Under the pieces are notes generated by a model. It saw only the letters and a program-made list of their open reading frames with translations, made no database searches and was not told where the DNA came from. Of a DNA stretch of 64,000 bases, positions 12,801 to 24,800 are shown in pieces. Each line of letters opens with the position of its first letter. Positions within the stretch are counted from its first letter, which is position 1. The DNA lies in contig OX381717.1 of the NCBI GenBank assembly GCA_947462335.1, positions 42,823,523-42,887,522 of the forward strand. Direction: 5' to 3'. This DNA is from Harmothoe impar (Eukaryota; Annelida; Polychaeta; Phyllodocida; Polynoidae). A program made the translations under genes and the position numbers.

Positions 12801-15800
12801 ATCCAGACACGTCGGTTTTCACTGATGGTGCCACTCCTACACCGAACGGTATGGGGGGTGGCGGGCTATCAAAGAAGACTAATGTGGCAACAGAAGCTCC
12901 TGGTAAGGGGTATCCGCCAGTAGTAGATGAGCCATCCAGTTTACCACTGGATGGGGACCTACTAGCTGCCATGGGTATCCCCACCAGGAAAACTGAGTTG
13001 CATGAACTCGCGGAAGCCCGGAAGGAACTTGCTTCCATCAATCAAACTAGGAAGTTATTCCTAAGAGAGGTTGATGAGAAGAAAAAGTTCCTGCTGGAAC
13101 TCCAGAGCGAGATGGCTTCCCACAAGGTGGAGGTTGACAAACTTTTGCACCAGAGGGTGTCTGGCGAATGTGAGGTTGCAAGCTTAAATTCCTTGGGAAA
13201 GGATTTGAGCACGCAGCTCCACTTAGCCAGACAAGACCTCGCAAGCTTAAGGCAAGTCAATCATGACCTGAAGACGAAGTCGGAGCAAGTACCACCACCT
13301 ACCACGGTGGTACCTCCAGTCATACCCGTACCCAATGTGTACACGACAGTGACACCTTCAAGTGTCCCGCCGCTAGTACACACCACGGTAACAGGTATGA
13401 CACCTCAGATGGGGGCTAGCTATCTACAGACTCCGGTCTGTGGTGGCACCTTTGGAGGCACGGCAACACCTCCAGGGTACACCCACCCATCTACTGGTTC
13501 AACGATGTTGAACCAACAGCAGACCTTGGTCTCAGTTCCAGTACCGAAACCCAGAGCTAGACAGGGCTTAACTCCTGTCCAGCGGGCTAAGTACGACCGG
13601 AACCCGGCTATTGAGAAGCTGGGGACAGACATCGTCCCGCGGGACATCGATGAACTGGATGAACGGTATGCTCCTTTCAACTTTGGGGAGATCAAACATC
13701 CTGATGCAGCCCGTCAAAAGGCCATCGATATTCCGCCTTTCACAGGGTCGCCACCCTGGAGAAAGTACAAAGTTCGGTTCAAGGCTATTGTGGAGAGCAA
13801 TCGCTGGAACAATCAGCAAGCGCTGGTTGCTCTGAAGCAGGCACTCTGCAACGGGCCAGGTGAACCAGCCCTTTTGGCGTTCGAGAGAGTGAAGATCAAG
13901 ACATTGAGCTCACTTGAAGAAACAGCTGAATGGGCGATTGGGAAGATTGGTGAGCATGACCCAAGGACTCAGCTGCTCAAACGTGTCCAACGAAAGGACG
14001 AGCATCTGAAATCCTACGGATTTGCTCTACAAGAACTGATATCCGAGTGTTATCAGGGATGTAGACCTGACACCCCCACTGTCATCCAGGAGTTAACCTC
14101 CAGGTTTGTCAATGGAGTCAGAGACACCAATCTCCAGGCATATCTGCGGGAGAAATGGCAGCCGGACTTATCTCTAGCTGACCTTTTTGACCATGCAGAT
14201 GTGTATGACACCAAACAGGCTGTTTTTCCTAGTGGAGGAGTGTCGGCAACTCCATCTGTAGCCCCGAAAGGAGCTCAGGTGGTAGAGGCCGCCACAAAAC
14301 CACCTAAGAAAAAACAGCCCGCCTCCGAGGAGTTGGCGGCAGTAATGCCTGACAGGGACATGGAAAAGATGATTGAGGGTTTGTTGCGGAAGCACTTGGA
14401 AAAGAGCTCTGCGTCCACTTCTGATTCTGGATCTGGAAAGAGAAGGAAAAAGAAGAAAAAGGACACGAAACCTCAGCCATGTAGACGCTGTCAAAAGATG
14501 GGTCATTGGGCTAGCGAATGCAAAGCCCCTGCACCCGTCGCTGCTAAAACCGAAAAGGAGACGGAAAACTGAATGGGGCCCATCCTCTTGGCAAGGATGG
14601 CGCCCCCACAGTTAGCCATGCCTGTAAGGGATTAGTAGACGGTGTTAACTCTTCCATGAACCAAGGCCGCGCAGATGCAGAAGGGTCTGTACAACCTGTA
14701 AGCGTCTGGCAAGGCGGGGCTGGCAAGGACAAACGGAATCCGGAGGATTCTGTAGTCGCTGGCTTAGAGGAGTCTTGGTTAGAATCAATTGCCCAGAGCA
14801 GTGTGATTCAAGACTCCCCGAGCGACCCGTGTTGGGATTATCTCCTGACAAAAGGGGTTGCTATGGATGGAGGGGGAAGCCCGATGCTGACCTCTGAGTG
14901 TGTCCCTTTACGGGGACAGCGTTGGTACCTGAGTCTAGTTATTTCCGGGACGCGTGGTGAGTTTTTGGTCGACACGGGTGCATCACACACCTTGGTCGAT
15001 CGGAAATTCATGGCCCGTCTTTGCAACCAGCCCGAAGCTCCGCTACTGGGAGTAAAGGCTCGGACTGCTACGGGAGATAGTATGCAGACTTATGGCAGAA
15101 CTGTAAAACCTATGTTGGTCGATGGCAAGACATACTGGATATGTCCAACCATCACCGACATCACTGATGATGGCATACTGGGGATGGACTTTGCTGCTCT
15201 TTACGGGGTAACAATGAACACCGCAACAGGCCGACTTCAGATTAAACATCCTTATAAACAATCTGTACAGTGCGTTTTAAGGAATGGTTCTTCTGTGGCG
15301 TCAGTGGCACAAGACACAAAGTTGGCAGCAGGACATGTATCCGATGTCCTAGTCAGCTGCGTGGGAGTGCAGGCCAAACGGCCGGGTATGTTTGAACCAG
15401 AAGATCAAAAGCTCTCTGAGTTAGGTCTTGCTGGCTATCATACTTACCTGGCCAACGCTCGTTGGGGGGTGATACCGATTTGTAACTCGAGTAGTAGAGA
15501 AATCACTCTACGAAAAGGGACGCCTATTGGTAACACTACGCGAGCATATGGGGTAGACTCACTAACTACGGACTTTGTGGAAGTAGGTGTGGTGGCGGGA
15601 GACTCTTCCCACGAAGAGGCTCTAGCTAAATCCAACCTACCGAAACATTTAAGGTCCCTGTTGTGTGAGTCACACCTCACAACCCTAGAGAGCGAAATGG
15701 TGGCACATGAGCTGTCGGAGTTATCTGACGCCTTTGCGCAACCAGGAGATCCTCTAGGGCGTACCAATACGGTACAACACCGGGTTGACACTGGGGACGC

Positions 15801-18800
15801 GCTTCCCAGTAGAATCCCCTACCGTCGGTTACCCATGGCTAAAAAAGGTGCTATGGAGGCTGAGGTAGAAAAGATGTTGGATGAAGATGTGATTCAACCT
15901 AGTGAGAGTCCATGGTCAAGTCCTGTGGTGATGGTCACCAAAAAGGATGGTTCCTGTCGATTTTGCATCGACTATAGGAAGTTGAACGGACTCACTAGGA
16001 AGAATGCATATCCTCTACCTCGGATAGATGAATGTGTGGAATCTCTGGGTCGGGCGAAATGGTTCTGTACACTAGATTTACAATCTGGTTATTGGCAGAT
16101 CGGCATGGACCCCCGGGACCGAAAAAAAAACGCATTTTCTACCCATATGGGACTATTTGAGTTCAACGTCATGCCGTTTGGGCTATGCAATGCCCCGGCA
16201 ACCTTCGAGGCAATGATGGAAACCATGTTACGGGGTTTACTTTGGAAAAAGTGCCTAGTATACTTGGACGACATCATCGTCTTCGGTGGTTCTGTGGAGG
16301 AAACTCTACAGAACCTCCAAGCTGTGCTGAAACGCATCTTATCATATGGTCTGAAATTGAAACCTTCAAAGTGCAAGCTTTTTAGGAAATCAGTTGAATA
16401 TCTAGGTAGAATTGTTTCTGAACATGGCATCATGGCTGATCCTCATAAGATCGAAGTGGTACAGAACTGGCCTCGTCCGATGGACACGAAGGAGATACGC
16501 TCTTTCATCGGGTTTTGTTCATACTACAGAGATTTTATACCTGGATTCTCGAGAGTCGCAGCTCCCTTACAAGAGCTGATGATTGGAGAGAAGAAGTCTA
16601 AGGCTAAGATAGTCTGGTCTCCAGCCGCAGAACAGTCTTTCAGTGAGTTAAAGAGACTCTTCTTAGAAACACCTGTTTTGCACTACCCTGCACCTGTTGG
16701 TAAGTTCATCTTGGACACTGATGCTTCTAATACAAGTATTGGTGCTGCCTTGTCGCAGATCCAGGATGGGCGAGAAGTGCCGCTGGCATTTTCGTCCAAC
16801 AGTCTAAGCAAAACACAACGTAACTACTGCACAACCAAGCGTGAACTCTTGGCAGTGGTGGTTTACACAAAAAAGTACAGACATTTCCTATATGGTGGGA
16901 ATTATCTCGTACGGACGGATCATTCATCTCTGCAGTGGCTCCTTAACTTCAAGGACGCTGAGGGGATGATGGGTAGATGGTTGAACCACCTCTCTGAGTT
17001 TGGCATGACAAATGAGCATATCATACACAGGAGTGGAGTAGATCATGTGAATGCGGACAGCTTGTCCCGCTATCCTATCCGGAACTGTCACCGTGTAGAC
17101 TGCCGAGACTGTGGGTCTCACAATGCAGTGATTGCGTCTGTGGGTGCGAAAGTTCCTAACTGGACGTTAAATCACTTGAAGGATGAGCAGCTTGCAGATC
17201 CGGCTATTTCGAGGGTGTACTCCTTGAAGTTGTTGGGCCTGTCCAAGCCTGTTCGCCCCGCACTTTCGCTGGAATGTAAAGAAGTTAGACAACTGTTAGC
17301 TCAGTGGGATAATCTTTTTATACGGAACAGTGTATTGTGCCGCTGGAGGGTGCAACCTGGCAGGAAGAGAACAGCTCAGTCTGTAGTGCCTTTGTCACTC
17401 AGACTACAGTTGCTCAATTACTGTCATGGCCACCGAACTTCAGCACACTTTGGCAGACAACGAACTGAGGCAAAGTTTAAGAGTAGATATTACTGGCCTG
17501 GTATGACTTTGGACGGCGTTGGGTGAAACAATGTCCCCAATGCTGTTTATCAAAGCCTGGACCTGGTATTGGTAAACTACCTCTAAGTCAAGAGCTATTC
17601 GGTGTTCGATTTGCCCGGATCGCTGTTGATATCATTAGTGGTTTCAACACGACCCCCCGTGGGAATACCTGTATGATGGTGGTACAGGACTACTATACCA
17701 AGTATGTCCAAGTATATCCGATGGTAAATCATACGGCTGTTACCTGCGCAGAAGCACTTTTCGAGAATTGGATCCTCACGTGGGGAGGTCCTTTAATGCT
17801 TCACTCCGACCAGGGTCGTGAGTTTGAATCTCGACTGTGGGCAGAACTGTGTAGTAAAATACACATCTGCAAGATGCATACGAACCCCTACCGACCTCAA
17901 TCGGATGGTATGGTGGAACGTTTCAATCGGACGTTGATCCAATGTCTCACGACAATGGTTAATGAGCACCGGGATGATTGGGATGAGCACGCTCGCTATA
18001 TCTCCCATGCTTACAATGCTACCGAACATGCGTCGACGGGCTGTACGCCTAATATGCTCGTAATGGGTGAAGACATAGTCATGCCTAGTGACATGGTCTA
18101 TGGAGTGCAGGGACACCAGCTCGAGCAACCCTGCACAGTGATGTTTGTTGAATCACTTCGACAATCATTACGCGAGTCCTATGGAGTAGTAAGGGACAAC
18201 TTGGAAAAATCTGCTAGTTTGCAGAAGGTGGGCTATGACACGGGCCTTAAACTTCGCCAATTCAAGGTGGGGGATAAGGTCGCGAGATTTAGCACACCAA
18301 ATTCCAAAGTCAAGACCCTGTACTCCTGGGATGGTCCGCATACGGTTACTATGGTGGTGAGTGAAACTACTGTAGTAATACGGTTGCAAAAAGGGACTCT
18401 CACTAAATCACATGTGGCTAGACTCCGACCTTGGTATGGAGTTCCATATATAGATGACGGTGTAGATTCCCTCGGTGCTGGTCGAGTACCAGCACCAACC
18501 GACCCTAAGCTACCGAAGATACCGAAGGCAGGACCAACGGTCATACCGTCGGTACCGACGGTAGCACGCCGAAGGGGTCGTCCTAGGAAATTACCGATTG
18601 AACCACAGTCGTGTGTTACCAAGCCCAAGCGCGGTAGGCCTCGTAAAAAAGGGTCAGCTGTGCGTAAAGGACTAACCGTAGACACCGGTAAACAAAGCAA
18701 GGTGATACCTCCGGTGTCATCATTGCTGGACATACCGGTACAAGGTCTACGGAGGAGTACACGTGTCAGAGAGCGAGATAAAATTGTGTAAACATTTTTT

Positions 18801-21800
18801 TCTTACCTTGTTGACGACATTTAGCTGCTGGCTTGATTAAATTTCCATGGACAGTTCCGTACTGGGCCGGTGGTCATTGGCCCGGTACTCGATCACCAAA
18901 ACACAACGAGAAGAGACGGGTTATCCGGTGTGGTTATCCGTTGGAGGTAGAAAAGCACATGTTCAGGGCGGGTGGCTGGCTTTGCCGATTAATTCTAAGT
19001 ATGGGATTAGTTTTGACCACATATTGCTTAGTAACACGCTGCTGTGTATGTCCTCTAACGCCGGTACATCATTCCCGGGTTTTCCGGTGGCTCCGCCACG
19101 AAAATTGTAAACAACAGTGAGTGTTCCCACCGTCGGATATGCCAGGCGTGGGAAGGGCGCTGCCCGCGTCACCTGATCGATTTCTCCCGCCAAATGAGCC
19201 GTGAGAAATTGGGTCACCCCGGCGCGTCTTGGAGACGCGACCCCTGATTGGCTGAGAAGCCGGTCAAGGGGCGGGGTCACGGGGGACGGGTGGGGTATAT
19301 AAGCCCCACAGGCGGCCAGGCTTCTTCAGATCAGCACGTTTGCCCGTAGGGTAACGTGTTGATCAGTGGTGCCTAGGTCTGCCCGGCAGTACCTACACTA
19401 TTGTTTGCTTGCTGTCCTACTAAAGGCTCGGGTGAGTGAACCGTGAGGTTCACCTACGCCTGAGCTAACAGTATGGCAGCCCGTGTAGATGGCAAATGCA
19501 CGGCCCCGGAGAAGGCTGAGGCCTCCGACGGGGAAGACCGAGTTCTCGAGTCTGACACGGAAATGGACACTACCAGTGCTCCAACCGTCGGTCAAGGCTC
19601 GGCTTCGGTACCAGCAGAAGCTAACCCTGAGGGGTCGGGTGATGTTGTTCCGAAAACAGAACCTGGTCTGGGTGGTAGTAATACCAACCAGGAGAAGAAC
19701 CCTGCTGGGGGATCTTCTCCGAAACCCGCCGGTGTAGTGGCAAAAGAACCGACGGTCCCTGATGGTGATTCATCAGACGGGTCCACGGTTCGTGTCAAGA
19801 CCAAACGGAAGCGGAAGCCTAAGAGGAGGATTGTATCTTCCCCTGAAACTCCTGCTACCGAAGAGGTCGCACCGACTGAGGCAGAAAGGCTCAAAGCTGT
19901 TGCTGATAGAGTATCCAAGGCGGAAGCCGAAGGATGGTCTGTCGCAGAGAGCAGGGCCAATCGCCGCCTCCGCGCCAAGGCAGCGCATGTTCGTCTGAAC
20001 TTGTGTCTCCGTGATGATGACCGGAAGAACCTGAGCCTTTCTGACTTAGTTCAGGAAAATGGCAAAATGGCTCTTCCTGCACCTCACACGACCGAGGGTT
20101 CGGATGACGAAGACTGGTTGACAGGTGACTCCCACCCCATTGACTGGTACCTCGTGTACCTCAGGGCAGTGTTGGACGGGAATAAACCTAACATCCACAA
20201 GTCATGCCGCTCCAAGCTGAAATATGCTTGGAAGAACTACGTGCCAGGGGATCCCTGCCCGTATGTTCGCTGTCAGCGCCTGAAAGGGACTGCGACAGCC
20301 GCAAAACGGTGGCCAAACCTGTTCAAGTTTGCCCGTCATTTAGTAGAAAAGCACATGAATGTGCGTCCCTACTTGTACTGTGTGAGTGGGAGTACGTCTA
20401 CTTCCTGCCCTGAGTACAGTGACGGCGAGCTATTCCGTTGCCAACGGAGGTCTGGTTTGGTAAGGCATCTTTGCGACAATAAGGGCGTTCACAAGCGCAC
20501 TATTAGTCGTGGAGTTGAGGCTGCACTGAAGGTTTGGGGGTGCCACAAACGTGTAGGAAATCTACAGTATAAGTGGCGTACCAACAAACTTAAACAGTGG
20601 AATTACCTCACGGAAGCTGACTGGGAGAGATTGTGTAAGGGCGCCAAGTGCGAACAAACTGATCTCGGGCCAGATACAGAAACTCCGATGCCCACTGTCA
20701 AAAAGGATACCCCTCCTAAGAAGAAAGATCTGAAAAGGGGCCGCCAGTCATCCAAGGATGATACCAAAGGTGGGCGTGACCGTTCCCGCAGTGAACCTGC
20801 GAAGAAACGTGTCGCCACCGCCACGGTAACATCTGAGGTGGACCGTAGCCAAACCGTCGGTACCGTCACGGTATCTTCGGTTGCATTGCCCCCGGTTGCT
20901 GATCAACTGCCCCGGCAGGAGAGACAGAAACTGGGTGATGCACTGGCTATTGTTCAGAACTCTTTGGGTGACGAGCAGGCGGGTCAGGTTGCTGCTGACT
21001 ATGTCAAGCAGTACAAGTGGAGCCAGAAGCAAAAGAAAGCTTTGGCTACACAGGAGGGTATCTCACCTGTCAGTGACGCTGAACAGGTAGAGGTACAACA
21101 GCCGGATGGGGCGTCAGCCCAGCCGACTGCTCCACCCCAGCACGGAGCAACCTCTGACCCCGCAAGGGATGACGAGGTGACTCCAGTACCTGAGCACAGG
21201 GCTGTTGACGAAGGGCTAGCAGGGTTACCTGTGTTGCCTGGAGACGGACCTGCTTATGACACTGGATTCTCTGACACTCTAGTCCCCGGATTTGAGTGCT
21301 ACAGGGCGAAAATGGCTGAAAACGCAAGTAAGCTACTCCAGTTTCAGGTTTCTTTCTTGGAGAAGTCCTACTTTGAGCAGTACAAGTTGCTCAGAGAACA
21401 GGCTATCCGGGAAGGAAAAGCTTGGGTTGCTGAACGCACCAGAGTCCTTGCCGAGCGTGAGGCGAATCTGGATCAAGATCATGCCCTCTGGAGGGCTACG
21501 ATCGATCAGCTTGAATCGAGGTTGACAACTTGTGACGCCAAGTTCTTCCGACAGTTCGGGCTAAAGCTGACAGAGTGGGAGAGAACTGGTTTTCCAGATC
21601 TCCAGTCCAGGTTGGGGCTTGCCGCAAGGCCTGCTCCTCCTGTGACCCCAGTACTGTCAGTACACCCACCTAGGTATGAGATGCCATTCTCTTTCATGGC
21701 ACACTCTACCCGGGTGGTCAGTGGTGGGGAACCTACTGCGGCGCCGAGTACCCTCTCGGTAGCTCCAGGTGGAGCCCTTCCTCTCCAGGTGGAGGCTGCT

Positions 21801-24800
21801 GTGGTTTGCACCACGGAGGCCCCTCCTGGAGGAAGTCCTGATGGGGAAGGAAAGCCATCCGGCGGTGTCCCTATGGACACCTAAGGATGGTCCCCTGTCA
21901 GGCCCTCTGGGGTGCACTGTTCCGCCCCTCGGAGGTAAAACTAAACCATCGACGCAGCTACACGCCCCTGGACAACCAAAGCAGACCGACGGTGCTGTCA
22001 TGACTTAACGTAGTCTCTACTGCCACCAAACTGGAAGCAGCCTGATGTCTTCAACCGTGGTTTACACCTAAGCCACAACCGTCGGTGCTCTACTACTGTC
22101 CAGGGCTCCTGATCCTGTGGTCACTATATTACTGTGTGACCTATAAACTATTATATGGATCATCCTCCTGTGATACTTATTTATAGGGAGGCACGGACCT
22201 ACCTTTTTATATTTATATTTCACAAGAGATGGAAGCACTATACCGGTGCTGGACTCTATCCATCTCTACCACCATAAACTGCTAGGTACTGGAGTACCGC
22301 CCCTAATAAGGATGACGATCTATCCCACCTTATTTAGGATACGCTACTATGGATTTTTATATATAAACTTTTCTACGCCAAAGGAAGTGGGAACTGTTAT
22401 AGTTCCAATTATAAAACTTTTCTTCGCCAAAGGAAGTGAGAGCTATTATAGTTCTATTATTTATATATAAGGACACTAACTCCACACGGATTCGCACCAT
22501 TGCTGAATGTAGTAGGTGATGTGTTGAGTTTCCAAGGTGGTTATTTGGTGCCTTTACTTTTAACTGATACTAGTCTAGGACTATCAGTTGGACAGTTTTT
22601 ATATCATGTGCCTACGGGACTATGGTTTGATACCAAAGACTATACTGTTGATATAAACTGTTATATACATGTTAACTTGGTTGTTCATGTATGTATGCTT
22701 GTTGTTACTATGAGTAGAAATGTTACTTGTTGATAAATAGATATACGTGGTATATAATGTATCCAAGAGGTATTATTATTATAAAACCAACCCTTCCTAC
22801 ATTCTTAAGGGGGGTAGTGTAACGGGTTGACTATAAAGTCTAACTGTTATTGTTGTATATCTATTGTATGTTGTATGATGTAAGACAACACGGTTCTATT
22901 GTGTTTAATAACTGTTTTATTCATCTAACTAGTGTCGTCGGTTCGTTACATACACCGACTCCTCTAGTTCGGTTATCTATACGGAAGTGTACCGGTACCA
23001 CCTTCGGTTACCGTTGGTAGTTGTTACATAAGCATTTTACATAACTAAACCTAACAGGTGGCGCTGCTAGTACGGTCACGTGGCTATGCAGCGCTGTATA
23101 TAAGACGGCTACTTCTCCATTGGAAGTCAGTCAGGTTTGGGACTGTCGTGACATGACCACCCTGTGCTCACGGGCTTAACTCTATGCTATAGGGTTGCCC
23201 CACTGTATTATATATCTGTTCTGATCTTGTATATCCGCTGGTTATACTTGTACTATAATACACAAGAGTTACCTTTACAATAAAGTCGCCGTATATTAAA
23301 GTCTAATTTACCTTGTCTGGTTTTTGTACTCAAGTGTTACATACGTAGTAAGAGACCAACTACAGTTCAACATAAAAATCAAAATGATGGCCCACCCTTG
23401 GAAAGTACTCATTTGAAATGTAATGTTGGTCCAACATTGGAATTCTGATAATGGACCATGGATGGATTGACCACTGGCCCAAAGCTGGTCCGTGCTTGAT
23501 ATTGCTAATATTGGCCCGGTGTTGGCCCAGCGTTAGTATTATAACCCATAAAGACCTGTCAAAATCATAAATGTTCCTGTGTAAGAAAATAGGAAGTATT
23601 GGGTCAATGCACTCATGAAGGGTTATCAGGGGTTAGGCATGTAGCACATTTGAGCACTATGTGAACACTATGGTTAAATATGAAGGGCTAAGGGATTTTT
23701 TTGGTCCCCTAGGCGAGTTGAAATTAAGCACAGCCAACCACTTTAAGCTATAGTAACACGCTGGCTATTGTGCTAAAAAATATGGTTCCAAAAACTAGCT
23801 GGTTTTCGAGGGGTCAGCATTTTTATGCCTCCCCCAAATCCACAAATCCACTGTTGATAAAATTTGACCATTATATTACCCTAATATTGTTTTCATATTT
23901 ACAGCTTTATCGGCGATAACATGTGAGCTAATGGAGAGGCTGGACCTGTGCATCCATGGCAAATGTGAGATGTCAGATGAAAAGGCTACATGTCTGTAAG
24001 ATTTACTTTTCTACTTGAAATCTGCATGAGCAACCCCCGTTTTCCCCCTCCATACCCGATTGTAATAAGATTTATTGCATGTCATGCTTTGTTATAACAC
24101 AGGGGTGATGTGATGCTGCATTACAATAGGTACCGCTCTTTTTCTATACCTATAAAACATGGCTGAGAACTGAAAATACCCCTGCTGTTCATTGGGCTTA
24201 TCCACTGCTATTTTCTTCTTGATTTCCCCCCAAAGTATTTAAAGCCATATGGTGCATAGTTATTGAATCTTTAATGATGGCTTTTTATGTAGTCATACTT
24301 GATTTCACTAGATTTGCAGTGAATGTATTGCATAAATTTAATACCTCAATTTTGCCCAAGATACCTAATCCAGTATTGTGCAGAGTCTAGGTTTGGTACT
24401 TGTACATGTATTTGTATTATTTGCCCAAATAAAACACAAAATGGACCAATCGGATTGTATATGCACTGACCAATAGACCATTGATCTATGCGGAAATGCT
24501 AAGACTCCTCTATGATTTAGTGTAGTTCACCCTATGAAACCAACACACAGCTATGTGCTGCCCTCTGCCAACGACAAAGGGAACTATACTATAAATCCAA
24601 GTGGCGGCACTGCCAATATGGTTGAGAACCATGTGTGCAGGTCTCAGGCAGGGAAGTGAATTTTCACTATATTTTGGTATAATCTAACATGCAATAGAAA
24701 AATTCGGGCTGGGTATTGAGGACATATCTGTCATAAAGAAATAGAAAAAGCCTTTATACACTACACGTGAAAAAATAAGGAGGCTTTTATTACTGAAATC

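Larger units (their letters stand above)
12002..22086. promoter_or_regulatory. Dispersed ACCGWCGGT palindromic motifs (10 exact copies)
   Basis: Exact copies of ACCGTCGGT or its complement ACCGACGGT start at 12002, 12775, 15821, 18545, 18554, 19584, 19748, 20853, 21985 and 22078. One-mismatch copies are at 11992 (ACCTTCGGT), 18533 (ACCAACGGT), 19129 (ACCGTCGGA) and 23010 (ACCGTTGGT, 3' LTR). They fall in all three codon registers within coding regions and also in non-coding parts, so they are not a peptide repeat. About 0.1 copies are expected by chance in 11.6 kb. I noticed none elsewhere in the window. The protein that binds them, if any, is unknown. Confidence 0.75.
11810..23364 (+). mobile_element. 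Full-length Ty3/gypsy LTR retrotransposon with a third ORF
   Basis: The element is 11,555 bases, has 547-base LTRs starting TG and ending CA, and is flanked by the direct repeat GTTC (11806-11809 and 23365-23368). Internal order: PBS, gag, pol (protease, reverse transcriptase, RNase H, integrase), a 0.68 kb gap with an internal promoter, ORF3, a 0.93 kb 3' untranslated region, polypurine tract. The RT-before-integrase order and the integrase GPF/Y-like tail place it in Ty3/gypsy. The two LTRs differ at one position in 547, so the insertion is recent. It lies in sense orientation in the intron of paralog A between 11181 and 23904. No env-like ORF was seen. The only clear lesion is a -1 frame break in the integrase zinc region. 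Confidence 0.97.

Noticed and set aside
14548..14572. Canonical -1 slippery heptamer at the gag-pol overlap
   Set aside because: The A-rich stretch contains no X XXY YYZ heptamer in the gag register. Frameshifting is plausible from the overlap, but the site is not identified.
18847..19110. 87-codon ORF between pol and ORF3
   Set aside because: Weak start context, overlaps promoter-like sequence and a hairpin, and no recognisable motif. It may be tested by conservation but is not called.
19470..19472. Splice acceptor (CTAACAG) just before the ORF3 start as proof of spliced expression
   Set aside because: There is no polypyrimidine tract and no clear partner donor. The internal TATA promoter explains expression better, although splicing cannot be excluded.
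19473..21884. ORF3 as an env glycoprotein
   Set aside because: No signal peptide, furin-like site, fusion segment or transmembrane helix; it is basic, Cys/His-rich and predicted nuclear.
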